Source of the DNA: Lytechinus variegatus
Taxonomy: Eukaryota > Echinodermata > Echinoidea > Temnopleuroida > Toxopneustidae
Direction of reading: 5' to 3'
DNA length: 64,000 bases
NCBI RefSeq assembly: GCF_018143015.1
Contig: NC_054749.1
Span: 36,234,000 to 36,297,999, forward strand
Both the position numbers and the translations under genes were made by a program. The notes below the pieces were generated by a model. It searched no databases. It worked only from the letters and a program-made list of their open reading frames with translations, and had not been told where the DNA came from. Shown here piece by piece: positions 20,501-32,247 of the stretch (the stretch's first letter is position 1; every line of letters starts with the position of its first letter).

Positions 20501-23500
20501 CCTTTTGACCCCTAAATAACCTTAGAAATTATCATCTTCATCAACCAAAAAATTGTATTACCCACTGATTTTGCGTTTCAAGTTTGAACAATATTGATGC
20601 AAAAAAAAAAAAATGATTTAAACAGTCTTCAAAAAATGACTGAATGGCCTCTTATCTTTTGACCTTTTGACCCCTAGATGACCTTTGACCTCATCAACAC
20701 ACACATGGTATCAACCAAGGATCATTTGTACCAAGTTTGAACAAGGTTGATGCAGAAATAAAGAAATGAGAACAAGTCAAAATTAAATGAATAACACTTC
20801 ACATTTTCATAACTTACACCCCTATAGGCAAAAGTAGAATAGTCTAGACATCCATGTATTATTATAGCAAATGGGCAGATCTATTTCCCATAGAGGGGCA
20901 ATTGCTGTACCTGAGATTGAGGGGAAGTGGCAATTTCTTCTTTTATATGGAACTTCTTTGATTATTAAATTTCTCATGTATTTGTAGGTTTTTGATTTTG
21001 ATTTTCTTTTTTAATTTCCTGCAGGCTATTATTCAGTCATAATTACCACTAAATTCATTAAGTTATGTGATAATTTGAGATGAAGGAAGGCAGTTTCCAT
21101 TGAATATGCACACAAAACACAAATAAATCACCATTTCTTGAAGATGATATCATCATTTAAAAATCTACATATTGTCAAAAATGTGTGGTATTCTTTGTGA
21201 AATTGGTCTCAAAACTTGTGCAAGATTTCAATGAAAAAAACCAATAAAACTATACAGCGATATCAAGGTGTGTTAAAGAACTATCATGCAAAATATTAAA
21301 GATGGAGGGGAATTTTGCCCCCAGTGGTTGTTGGGTAAAAAAAATACAAAAAAGGTCATTTTAAACTAGATTGAAATTGAAATTTGTATTCAATTTTGAA
21401 AGATTAATAAGAGTAAAAGATGTTATGATATTAAACTTTTGCAAAAAACATCTGAGCAGTGAAAGATAACTTCATACAAAAAAGTTTCAAAGGGGTCGGA
21501 CGTACAAAAAAGTTGTACGTCCGAACCCCACTTAACTTGAAATCCTGGACTAGTGGTGAGCTACCTTCTGGTGTATATATTAAACAAACCAAGCTTGCTT
21601 TGCATCTGACTTTGGGAAAATTTATCTGCTTTTGTTTTGCTTGTAAGAAAAAAAGTGTATGTGAAAGGGGGTTGGACGTACATTTGAAAGTGCCTGCTTT
21701 TAATATATTTAGTTTAAAAAATATAAGAACAATAGAAAAAACCTAACTTATTTTTTAGAAACCTGACATAATAACAAACTTGGACAACATTTAACTTTGA
21801 TCATTTCGAAGCTTTTAAAAGGTTTAAAACTTGTTGCAAACTTGACCTTTTAAAATAAGGAACATTTTAGTTTGTTGCTATGGTGACTTCAATGCCTTGC
21901 CAAAATGAAACGATACATTGTTTGAAATTATTTCTTTCAGATTTATACATTTCAGTGTCTTAGCTTTCAAGTGATACCTAATTTGTTCTGTTTGTAGGAT
22001 TTTGAAATTTTGACCAAAAGGTTTACTATTTTATGGAACTGCCCACCTGCCAAGCTACAGCTGGGGTAATATATCCAAGTCCCTAGGAACTTGGAAGCGC
22101 ATCTAGAGACATTATTCGTAATTGTGATATGCGCTATACGAGAAATGTTTATTATTATTATTATTAGCTATGCAAACTGAAAGAATGATATCATGTAGTG
22201 GATCGTATTACCATGATTACCAAACACAATGCAAACATTTCAAACACAATACTCTCATAAAATTCATCAAAGGATAACTACTTAGTTTCACCATATAGTC
22301 GTTACTAATGTTAGATCTAGCGTTAGGCCTAACAGTTACAAGTAGATTTAAAATTTGGTTAAAAATATTTTCTTTTTTTATGGTCATGATGTTATTAGCT
22401 GAGTCAAGCTGACAATCGCACCCCTCTTTGCAAGTGAAATAGTTTGGTCATTTGAAAACGGTATTTACTGAATGTGTGCTTTCTCAAGTTTCAGTGGGAA
22501 AAGTTGAGAAAACAACAAAATCACTGATTGATCAGTACATGCTGATTTCTGATGAGCTGTTTTTATGATTGATGACCGAAAATATATTTTTGACCATTTT
22601 TTTTATTATCTTTCTATTCAACTTTAAGTTCCCTTTGGAAGGATGTTGTAAACTTTTTCATTGCCATTCCAACCCATGCAGCTCCACATGTTTCTATTGT
22701 CCTTTTCTTATTCATATTCAGAACATTCTTCTTCTTCATTCATATCATCCTATCTCATCCTCATTGGTTCACCTTTCACCCTTGGTTCTTCCACTTTTCT
22801 GGGTTCTTCCATTCTTTCTTTCTCTATTCATTGGGTGAATCAATCATGTGACACTATTTTTTTAATGTATATGAATATCTTATTTGTAAAGGCAATGCCT
22901 AGTGAGGTCTAGATTTCAGGCAAATAAATCAGAGCATCACTGGACTTCATTTTGTTGACATCTTTATTTAGGTTTAGTTCAGCTACAATTATATTTCAGG
23001 TTCTTCTTATTTGGTGCTTCTGGCTGTGTGATGTGATTTGAGTTTGCTTGTTTTATGTTTACGACTGTTTTTGTGAGGTGTATCTTTATGAATGTTTAAA
23101 ACATTCAGCCACTATAACTAGTGCATGTAACATGTAGTACTACAGGTACTGTAGTGGTAGATCTATTCTATGTCTGCTCACTTAACACTGATTAAAACAT
23201 GCATTTTCTTTAAAGGTCAAGTCCACCTCAGAAAAATGTTGATTTGAATATTAGAGAAAAATGAGACAAGCACAATGCTGAAAATTTCATCAAAATCGGA
23301 TGTAAAATAAGAAAGTTATGACATTTCAAAGTTTCGCTTATTTTTAACAAAATAGTTATATGAACGAGCCAGTTACATCCAAATGAGAGAGTCGATGATG
23401 TCACTCACTATTTCTTTTGTTTTTTATTGTTGAATTATACAATATTTCAATTTTTACGAATGTGATGATTAGGACCTCCTTGCCTGAAGCATAAAATGTT

Positions 23501-26500
23501 AAAATAATGGAATTCCACGTGTTCAGGGAGAAATGAAACTTCATTTCATATGACAATGACTACAAAATCAAAATATTTCATATAATAAAATACAAAAGAA
23601 ATAGTGAGTGAGTGATGTCATCGGTTCCCTCATTTGCATACCGACCGAGATGTGCATATAACTGTTTTGTGAAATGAAGCGAAACTTTAAAACTTTCTTA
23701 TTTTACATCCGATTTTGATGAAATTTTCTGTGTTATGCTTGTTGAATTTTTCTCTTTCTATTCAAATCAAGTTTTTGTTGGGGTTGACTTGTCCTTTAAA
23801 TTTAACACATGTTTAAGTCATTGCTCTTTATATCAACGGGACAGGAGTAAGTATGCCAATTCACCTAATTTGAGCAGATTTAGACCTAGATAGCTTAGAC
23901 CTACCCTAAAATCAAATTTCTTACGAAACAACAACTTGTCAATGGCGTAACTTAGTAGGGGTCTAAAGTAAATTTGACATTGAGATCTTTCAGTCTTTCA
24001 CTTTAAAAAAATTACAATTCAGGAATTATTTTGCCTAGATCTACATGCCTGAAGTCCAATAGCAACTCACTATTTTATTTTTTAAATGAAGACTCAAGAC
24101 TGTATTGAAACTGCCCGATGTAGACTAATTGTGATAATCAAAAGGAGGAAGATTGAATCATAACGGCTGGAGGTTGATTTTCTGACCATCATTGTGCTGG
24201 AAAAATGTGAATTTTCATTTCTGCTCTTTGTTGAATTATTCAGTGAGTTAAGGTGTTTAATAATAATCCGCTTTTAATATAGCGCTTAATACATCCGAAC
24301 GACGTGTCTAAGCGCTTTACAGATATATTATTACCCCGGTCATCGGATTCAATCGGTCATTACGGCACACAATGTGTGCAGTGTGCACACCCTCCACTCC
24401 CTGGGGAGTATTCCAGTAAGTCGCCGGTGAGGTGCACATAGTACTGGACAAATTACAATGACTATCACATCCTACCAGGTACCCATTTAGCACCTGGGTT
24501 GAGAGTGGCAAACTGGATTTACGTCTTGCCAAAGGACTCCAGACCGTGGTGGGATTCGAACGCACGATCCTCTCTTTACAAGGCGAAAGTCAAAACCACT
24601 ACTACACCACAGCTCCTCCACTATTTTGAAGAAAGAGATGTGCAAATTGTTTTCATCACCGTATTTTGAATTCATACCACTTCTTTATAATTAATTTTGT
24701 TTTTTGTTTCTATTTCAGAGGCCAAGTTGCTTTCATCACAGGTGGGGGTTCGGGAATATGTTTTACGATTGCAGAAGTTCTCATGAGGTAAATAGACAAT
24801 AGAAGTAAAAACTTGCAAGAATTCTATGATAAATTGTATTTGTATATTAGTATATGATTGATCAAAACTCCAGATGATGTGCTAAATTTTACTCTGAAAG
24901 AAAAAAAATTGAACAGAATACTGAGTAACCTGAAAAATTTATAGTCAATATTCAGCAAAACATAAAATTTGGATTGATAATTCTAGTAGGAGTTGGCTAT
25001 ACGTGAGTCAATAATATATTTTTGGTCATTTGAATATGACAACAGTTTTTATTTATTCCTTGTAATTTATGTCAAAATGAAATGACAATATTTTTTCTCT
25101 CGGGTCTGAGAAAAAAGTGTGCTGGGCCAATATCCAAAATGGCCACCCAAACCACCCATCATGAAATGATGAATTACTTTAATATGAATATGCATACTTT
25201 ATTCACAGGCACCAGTGTTCAACCATAATAGCCAGCCGCAAGTTAGAACGTGTGCAACAGGTTAGAAACATATTTTTTTATATTCTAGGCTTGGGAATCA
25301 GAGCTGAGTATATAATTCTACCTGATTCTGTATAAAAGAGCTGATTCTCTTTTATTACAACACCTAAAAGCCATGTTGATACTCGGGTCAGAACTGGATT
25401 TATAGGAATCGATTCTGACAAAGCTGAGAATGTCCTAAGCCTAGCCTATTATACTCCTTTAAATTTATATTACATTCTTCCCATGTGTGAGAAAATTACA
25501 CATTAATAATTGAACAATGGCTTGCACACAGAGAGTTTCGGTGTAAAAATGACGGGTAAAAATGGCAGAGGTAAAAGTGGTAGAGGTAAATATTGCATAG
25601 GTAAAACTAAAAATGGTAGCTTGATAGAGCTGAATGTTGCAGAGGTGAAAATGGTCAAGGGATAGATGAGACCCAAACCCAAGATTATATGTGAAATGCA
25701 GAGGTAAAAATGGCAGAGGTAAAAATTGAGAGGCAAAAACTCCAGAGGTAAAAATGAAAGAGGTAAAAATGATAGAGGTAATAATAGCAACGGTTTTTAC
25801 CTGTCCTTTCTGCCAGTTTTACCTAGATGTCTTTTTACCTGACACCCATAGAGATGTTGTTGTTGTTGTTGTTATTTTGAATAGGCAAACTAGTCAGTTT
25901 TGACTATTGTTGCCTTATAAATATGCTTTCCTTTTTTTCAAAATATGATAATTTCTTTGTTCAAATTATGTCAGTTTGAAAAGTAAAAGAAAGAAAGGAA
26001 AGAAAAGAGAAGGGGGGGAGGGGCAATAAATACCTGAGTAGATGTGTTAAGCATTGACATGTTTTCCCAGTTGATAAAATCATGATATAAATTGGAAATG
26101 ACTGTAAGAATAAGAGCCATTATGCAGTATAATACTTTGGGGTATATGGTCCTTTTTATAATAATTAATAGAAAACATCAAGTGGATTGAAATAAATCCT
26201 ACATGTAGGTTTGTAGCAGTGAACGTTTATTTGCTCATACAAGTCCTACTTAATGGAATAGCTTTCAAAAAGACATCAGGAATTCAATCTCTGTATTGAA
26301 ACACTTCTGATTAAGCATGCCCCTTTAGCACTCTACCTGGCAGATAATATAGGAATATGTGAAACGATCTATGAGTAAATTCAATTAATTTCAATATATC
26401 TTCATCTCTTATAGGCAGCAGAAGAATTGAGTAAAGTTACTGGACAAAGATGTCTTCCCATTCAGATGGATGTCAGAAAGGTAAAATTATTCTCAAGTGT

Positions 26501-29500
26501 CCAGATTAAAGCACCAGAATACACCTTTGCCTGTCCCAAGAATACATTAGTACATCAGCACATTTTGCGTTTGTCTTTATCAAATATTTCTTGGAGAAAG
26601 AACTAAATTGTAGTGGGTTTGGCACTGCATTTAGGTCAGCTTGTATTTACATCAACTAAAGGTGGTTTGTGGGCTGATCCAAGACTTCTACGTGGAATTG
26701 ATCTTGGTACCACAATTCAATTATTGTTATTGCATTTAGGGTTCAAGCATATACATGTAAAATTAGGATGTAACAGATCTTTCTTCACCGTTTCCTTTTT
26801 GTCTTGTTAATTCATTATGTGGTATTTGCTATTCAATATGAGTTTTTAAAAATGGTATTTGACTTATGATGATATTAATGATTTTATTTTTGCTCATATC
26901 ATTAATTAACTGTTAAAAAACCCCACTGTGTTGGTATGAGAGGCATACAATTTCTCTTTCTCTTGTATAATTATACCTGAAGCATTTAGATTAAAGATAA
27001 AAGATGGCAGTTTTGCATATCTTAAAATTTAACAAATGATCAAGGTTTGCCATATACAATTCCTGTGAGCACCAAGCTAGCGAACCATGTAGATGGCCTA
27101 GTGGGGTGGCATGTTATTCCTGGAGGCATTGGGAAGTATTATATGGTGATACAATGATCATGACATGATAGATACGATTTACTGCTTGGCCTATATAAAG
27201 CTCTAGGTATTCCTGTGTGATTCAAAGGTTTGTAATTAAACTAATTATGTTTGAATTACCATCGGAATCAGTGTTTTATTTGAATAGTGAACAAAGTTAT
27301 TTGATTTTAAGTGTTCTATGATACTGCAGGACAACTGCCTTGACTTTATGATGATGGTGAATGGCATTGATCATGTTTTTATCACATGATTTGATTTTGT
27401 TTTGTTTTAGCCCAAAGAGGTTGTGGCTGGAGTCCAGCAGGCTTTGCGAGAATTTGGCAAAATAAACATCTTAGTGAATGGTAAGAATGCAATCCAAAGT
27501 TTCTGATGATTAATAGTATATCATTTAAGAGAGTATGTGCTTATTTTTCTTTGAGAATGCAGAATAATGAAACTTTTAGATTTCAAGATTTGGCTATTTT
27601 GAGGATTTGACCACAAATGTGTTGCCACTCCCAAACCCTTCCACTTTGATCTTGGCCAATGACCACATAGCACCATGCGTAAATTTAACATACATGTTTC
27701 TTACAGTAAAACTGCAAGTCTTTAATATTTTTGATGGAAATTATTACATGCTAAGTTGTAGTGGCATATCTAGGGGTTGAGTTTGTTTTTACAGGCAAAA
27801 GGCAAAAGGCAAAACCATATGGGCGATTCCACACTAGAACTTCAAAAATATCATAAATTTCAACATGCTTTCAATAAGTCATAAGTAGTGTAATATTTTA
27901 CTATGATACCTAAATTTTATGAAAATTATGAGTTTTAACCAAAAGTGAAGACAGATATAGTTTTAATTGGGGGGAACAATGGAATTTTAAATTTTCAATA
28001 ATTTTGCTCATTGAATAGTCAAGTACAAACACCGCCTGAAACAATTATTTGCAAAGCAAGAGAAGATTGAAAATATTGCAGGTCAATAGAATAATATATC
28101 ATTGATGGTTCCAAATAATATCTACAACATTTTCATGATCCATAATGGGGGCAGCCCTGATTTTTCCGAACCTATTTTTTGCAATGTCCCGTACGACACA
28201 TGACAATGCAAAAGTTTTTCCTACAATTTTATTTATGATGATGCAATTTCATAAAATCAGTTTCTCTTTGTTTGACCCATGGGTGATCGATTTATCCCAT
28301 AAGGATCTAATTACTGCCCTTCATTTTTCAATTATTGTCCTATTAAAAGTTGTCCCGTACGACACACGCTGTGTCGTACGGGACATGTCCCGTACGACAC
28401 ACAATATAATAATGCATTTAATTGCAGGATTTGGATTCAGAAACCATGAATAGTAGGCATATTTAAATTCATTTAATTGATTTAACATAAAGTGAACTGA
28501 AAAAGTACTTTGTTTATCTCCATAGAACATGAAATATGTGATTCTAAACATTTTAATTGATTTCATGTAGGCTTATTCTTTTGTGAATCCCTTCAGCTAA
28601 ACTGGTGATTTTCACTGATCAGAGCAGGTTAATTTCTTTTCATTGAGCATGAAAAGAAAACTTTTATAATTATTTCAACCTAGCCTGGAAGATGACTTCC
28701 TCTTGCATGCTAATGTGGAATTATTATAAGATGTAAAAAAATACATATCTATCATCATGATCATCTATTTGGACTTCCCTTGATGATCACTATTTTTTTA
28801 TATACAGTATTGAAACTCCTTACTTTTTTCAAGTTGTAAAAAAAATCTGGAAAATAAGACAAACCATATGGTTTCATTAAATGCAGATGGGTTTGAAAAA
28901 GTAGAACCGCATTTCTTTAGAAAAAAAATTGTGGAATTACAAGTGACAGTTGTGACATATATCATGTAGATGTAGATATACATTTTATATAAAAAATTAT
29001 AACATTTTAGCCCCATAATTTACACAAAGTTTCATTCATTCATTGTTTAAATAGTGTTTGAAAATCATCAATTAATTCCCTAAAATATAACTTCACACAA
29101 AACCTCAAGTTTTTCAGCTCGTAAAAATGCTGTGAACACTTGTACATTTCCCATCATGAAAAAAATTATAACATATTGCTCCCAATTGTATATATTGAGG
29201 TTACTTAATTATATTGTCCTGAATGACTACTTATTAAAAGATTTTTCATAAAAAGGAAAAATTTAGGGGCAATGCTCCTTCTGATTGATAAAAAGTTCAT
29301 TTTTTTTATTCAGGCTGCCCAGTACAACACGCAAGTGCCTGTACAACACACAAGTGTCCCGTACGACACACAAGTGTCCCGTACGACACAGAAGTGTCCT
29401 GTACGACACACAATTGTCCCGTACGACACATTATTTTGTTTATGATATATTGACAGAAATATTCAACTAATAGCGGTTTCTAACCCAATGAATGTCTTAG

Positions 29501-32247
29501 TTTGATAGGATTATCATTATCATCAGCCAAATAATGTGATTGAAGAAGTCAAAGTGACATAAAGTAAGAAAGTTTGGCTTCAATTTAGAGATGTCCCGTA
29601 CGACACATTTTGAATGTCCCGTATGCCACAATGTTCTCGAAAATTATAATTTGCTTTATTTATTCATGAATGTTTATTTTGCTTTATTTCATAAATGTGT
29701 TTGTTCTTGGGTAATTTAGTGAATTTAGTGTCAATTTGAGTTCAGTTTCTATGAAATCTATTTGCCCAACTCACAGACTTTTGAGTACAAACTTGAGGTT
29801 TCTAAAAAAGCCACTTTTTCTGCGTCCGTACGACACATTACTATTTTAAATCTGTATTATACAGGATGTGAATTCAAGTCATGTTAAGTCTTGGTTTTTC
29901 TAACACTCTGGTAGTACTTGATGATCACCTATAGTTACTGGAAAATTTTTAGTTTTTTCTTGTCAAAAACTGTCAAATGCTCTCTAAATGTCCCGTACGA
30001 CACGTATGGAATCACCCATCTAAGCCATATTGCATTGTCCCACTATTTGTGTTTTGTTTATTAGGTGCTGCTGGTAACTTTGTCTGCCCAGCTGCATCTA
30101 TGTCATTCAATGCATTCAAGACTGTCATGGATATTGATACTATGGGAACATTCAACACATCTAAAGCAGTCTTTGATGAACACATGAGGGTATGTAAAAC
30201 AATCTCATTTCCGTAATGATTGCTTCTATAAAGTGCCAAATGTCATTTGTAAAATGAGGAGCACTATAAGTACTACCTCAGCTTTAGCCAAGCTTCTTGT
30301 ACCAGCAATATGTGCTTTCAAGGAATAATCCTGCTAGGATTAATTCACCTCACCAAATTTACATCCAGCGTCATGTGGATAAATTTCTTGCTGAAGGAAA
30401 ACATGCCATGGCTTGGAACCCTAGTCCTCTAATTGAAAGATGAAAGTCGGGACCACCAGGTGACAATGCTCCCACAATATTGCACAAATTTAAGAGAATA
30501 AGACTCAACATCCAGTGAATATGATTGAGGAGCAAGGTGTGTAGTGTATTTATTTCATGATCAGTGATTATACCAAAATGTAACATCTGGATTATGTTGC
30601 TAAGCAACAGCACACATCTTTCTGAAATCTAATTGAGATAATGTTCTTTTAAAACATGAGTGAGATAGAGTTATGTTTCTTTTATATTCCAATGTTGATT
30701 AATCCTTTTTTACATCACATGTACCTTTATTTCATTACTTTTTCTTTCTTCAGTTTTTGTTTTGTTTCGTCATCTTTTTTTCATGTTTCTATGTATATTG
30801 CTTATTCTCCCTCTAGGATAACGGTGGTGTAATAATCAACATATCAGCTACCCTTGCATATAAAGCTACAGTCTTACAGTGCCATGCTTCTGCAGCAAAA
30901 GCAGCCATTGGTGAGTATTGTTTGTGACAACCTGGAGATATTTTTTTTTTAAAATGTAAAACCATTGCATGACTTAATAGTCATGTGTGTCTGATTGACA
31001 AAGAATATTGTTTTGATGTAACATTTCAAGGCTAAGGTTATTATTACTGGATTTCCTCTCCATCAGATAGGAAGCAATCAACAACTCAGCATCAAAGAAT
31101 GTTAAGATTTTTGAAAATATATAAAATAGACTCATTAATGTTGATACTATGAAATGGCCGTTAATATGATCTCTATGAAGAAGTAGAAGTAAGTAGCAAC
31201 TGAAACATAGAAATGCATTATCTTGTAGGTCTGGTTTGATTTTAAAGTAAAAGATTTAGTCTTGTAATGGATGGTGTTTTTTTATTCTGGTCTTTCCCCC
31301 AAGATTCAATGACCAAGTCTCTGGCTGTAGAATGGGGACCTCTTGGTATTAGAGTGGTTGGTATTGCACCTGGTCCAATTGATGATACAGAAGGAATCCG
31401 TAAATTAGGTAAGAAAATGCAAGTTGAGTTAAGAAAAGGTATTAGAAAGTGAAAATATAGAAATAAAGCAAAAGAGAGAGAAAATATAAAAATGGAGAGA
31501 AGAATGAGAAGGATGAAAAAAATTGACGATGGAATGCAAGTTATTGCAAGGGACTACTTTGGATGATGATAGTAAAACTTTTCCGCCATGTAGACAACAT
31601 AAGATAAATATTAAAAAAAATAATGATAAGGTAAAGAGATCAGTAAAACACACAACATGCAGAAAAGAAAGTTTAAAATGTTCCTTGGGAGAAATGACAT
31701 TTTAAAAATGAATGAATACTTAAAAAACCTATTGAGCACATTTTGCTCGAATGCACGTTTATAAAAATCAGATAGGCCTATTGGCCCAAACTTTTTGGGC
31801 AAGTATGCTTAAAGTTTTCTTAGATTCATTTTTATAACATGGTTTGAACTTTCTGGAATTCAGGCCATTTATAGGTGCAGCATTTTTACTTTTGACTTAT
31901 TTTGTTCGTCATATAACTAATAATACAACTTAATTCATAGAATGGAGAGAGTTCATTAAGATGGAGAATATCAACAAAACAAAGAAAAGAGAAAAGGAGC
32001 TCAGCAACCTCTCACACTTCTATCATATTTGATATTTACAGCTGGTCCCCTTGCCGAGTCGATTCCTAAACGTATTCCTCTACGTCGTATGGGAACCAAG
32101 GTTGATATAGCTGATTGTGCAGTGTTTGTAGCATCTCCTGCTGCTTCTTACATCACTGGTGATACTATTGTGGTTGACGGTGGTGATTGGATGACATCAC
32201 CAAATGATGCTGAGATGAGGTTGGAATCTATGAAGAGCTTACTCTGA
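17516..32247 (+). CDS. DECR2: Peroxisomal 2,4-dienoyl-CoA reductase (9 exons, complete)
   Basis: NADPH-dependent SDR enzyme that reduces 2,4-dienoyl-CoA to 3-enoyl-CoA during peroxisomal beta-oxidation of unsaturated fatty acids. Exons: 17516-17586, 24719-24787, 25209-25260, 26415-26480, 27411-27480, 30065-30189, 30817-30910, 31304-31408, 32042-32247 (858 nt, 285 aa; human about 292). All junctions are GT-AG and in phase. Landmarks: [20 protein letters not shown] (Rossmann loop), [122 protein letters not shown]. The classical SDR tyrosine is replaced by Ala while the lysine stays, as in human DECR2. Two oddities: Cys instead of the last Gly of TGGGSGIG, and a C-terminus Ser-Leu-Leu instead of a standard PTS1. 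Intron 1 is 7.1 kb, intron 5 is 2.6 kb. Confidence 0.95.
18467..18691. repeat. 225-bp near-perfect palindrome
   Basis: Runs from CGGTAGGCACTTAAGAACC to its complement at 18691, with about 105-base arms and a short centre around GCATGCATGC. Both arms contain AATATTCAT and GTGCGTGTTCAATAC. Lies in the DECR2 intron 1. Could be a small foldback element; ends are not resolved further. Confidence 0.85.
18990..19222. repeat. Short element with repeated TGTCCGGAC words
   Basis: TATCCGGAC and TGTGTCCGGACG at the left and GTGTCCGGACACCCGACC at the right, in opposite sense, enclose about 150 AT-rich bases. Probably a small inverted-end element. Confidence 0.4.
19449..19947 (-). mobile_element. 500-bp MITE, copy B (CACTTGTTCACTGC family)
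   Basis: Reverse copy of 12154-12655: starts CCACTCATTCAATGAACAAGG, ends GCAGTGAACAAGTGG. It sits in the DECR2 intron 1, beside the split repeat shared with 9980-10190. Confidence 0.8.
20235..20805. repeat. Tandem array of about 115-bp units (TGACCTTTTGACCCCTAGA)
   Basis: Five imperfect units, each with TGACC(T)TTTGACCCCTAGA, CATCA/CATCC, a WACCMACTGAT-like word, CCAAGTTTGAACAA and GATGCA(A/G)AAA. The same unit forms a second array at 34740-35430. Confidence 0.75.
20806..22049. other. DECR2 intron 1, mostly unique sequence
   Basis: AT-rich. The only structure noticed is a short GTCGGACGTACAAAAAAGTT/GTACGTCCGAACCCC inverted word at 21495-21527 (near-repeated at 21671), perhaps a small element. 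No coding signs. Confidence 0.35.
22050..22166 (+). repeat. SINE 3' part with (TTA)n tail
   Basis: Contains CTTGGAAGCGCATCTAGAG, ATGCGCTATACGAGAAATG and a TTATTATTATTATTA tail. The 3' part of the SINE at 24250-24625 has matching text (AAGCGCT...AGCGCT) on the other strand. Confidence 0.55.
22167..23209. other. DECR2 intron 1, unique sequence
   Basis: AT-rich with a pyrimidine-rich stretch around 22660-22840. No gene or repeat ends recognised. Confidence 0.35.
23214..23795. mobile_element. TTAA-flanked MITE (AGGTCAAGTCCACC family), full copy
   Basis: Starts AGGTCAAGTCCACCTCAG, ends GGGTTGACTTGTCCT, with TTAA on both sides (23210-23213, 23796-23799). The inverted ends continue for about 200 bases (TAAAATAAGAAAGTTATGAC versus its complement). 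Partial copies: 45860-46072 and the pieces around the Gypsy element at 53143-53480 and 59796-59991. Confidence 0.85.
24250..24625 (-). repeat. tRNA-derived SINE, near full length
   Basis: On the minus strand it starts near 24620 with a tRNA-like head: an A-box-like TGTGGTGTAGTAGTGG and a B box GCGTTCGAATCCC (complement of about 24550-24562). The body follows and the 3' end is GCGCTATATTAAAAGCGGAT plus ATT repeats. It inserted near the end of DECR2 intron 1, about 95 bases before exon 2. Confidence 0.75.
25525..25850. repeat. 15-bp tandem array GGTAAAAATGGCAGA
   Basis: More than a dozen degenerate units of GGTAAAAATGGCAGA (25545-25800), then an inverted part (TTTTACCTGTCC...GCCAGTTTTACC...TTTTTACC). 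The outer ends TCGGTGTAAAAATGACGGGT and TTTACCTGACACCCAT are roughly complementary, so the array may be the inside of an element. In DECR2 intron 3. Confidence 0.65.
25851..26414. other. DECR2 intron 3, remainder
   Basis: Contains a GTT microsatellite (25857-25873) and a purine run with poly-G (25980-26030). Otherwise unique AT-rich sequence. Confidence 0.4.
26481..27410. other. DECR2 intron 4, unique sequence
   Basis: No inverted ends, coding blocks or RNA-like structure recognised. Confidence 0.4.
27819..30019. mobile_element. 2.2-kb non-coding element with dispersed TGTCCCGTACGACACA motifs
   Basis: Left end ATGGGCGATTCCA (27819-27831) and right end TGGAATCACCCAT (30007-30019) are inverted copies with one mismatch. 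Between them the 16-base motif TGTCCCGTACGACACA or close variants occur about 13 times: 28185, 28351, 28370 (reverse), 28386, a six-unit 20-bp array at 29315-29430, 29592, 29615, 29821, 29989. The rest is AT-rich without long reading frames. It fills nearly all of DECR2 intron 5. The target duplication is unclear. Confidence 0.6.
30300..30460 (-). repeat. Degenerate SINE-like fragment
   Basis: GGATAAATTTCTTGCTGAAGGAAAAC and GGCTTGGAACCCTAG resemble the SINE at 39674-39972 (GTAAATTTCTTGAAGGAAAAC, GGCTAGGAATCGAACCC). Heavily decayed; in DECR2 intron 6. Confidence 0.4.
32042..32247 (+). CDS. DECR2: DECR2 last coding exon with peroxisomal-type tail
   Basis: The exon begins after TTTACAG and completes an Ala codon split with exon 8. 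It encodes [17 protein letters not shown], the SDR C-terminal block with GGDWMTSPN, and ends at TGA 32245-32247. The last residues are MKSLL. Mammalian DECR2 ends in AKL; SLL keeps Ser and Leu but not the basic middle residue of a canonical PTS1. No further coding exon is evident downstream. Confidence 0.9.

Noticed and set aside
24250-24625. Possible tRNA gene (A and B box-like words, minus strand)
   Set aside because: The head lacks a proper cloverleaf and runs into a long body with an ATT-type tail; it fits a tRNA-derived SINE.
25503-25790. Minus-strand frame rich in FLPL/LPL repeats
   Set aside because: It is the shadow of a 15-bp tandem repeat whose period is a multiple of three.
28370-28401. 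Rho-independent-like hairpin (inverted CGTACG copies)
   Set aside because: Eukaryotic context; the hairpin comes from two opposed copies of the dispersed motif.
29315-29430. Regular 20-bp array that might be taken for a CRISPR
   Set aside because: Units are contiguous with no unique spacers, the DNA is clearly animal, and the motif also occurs singly and inverted across 1.8 kb.
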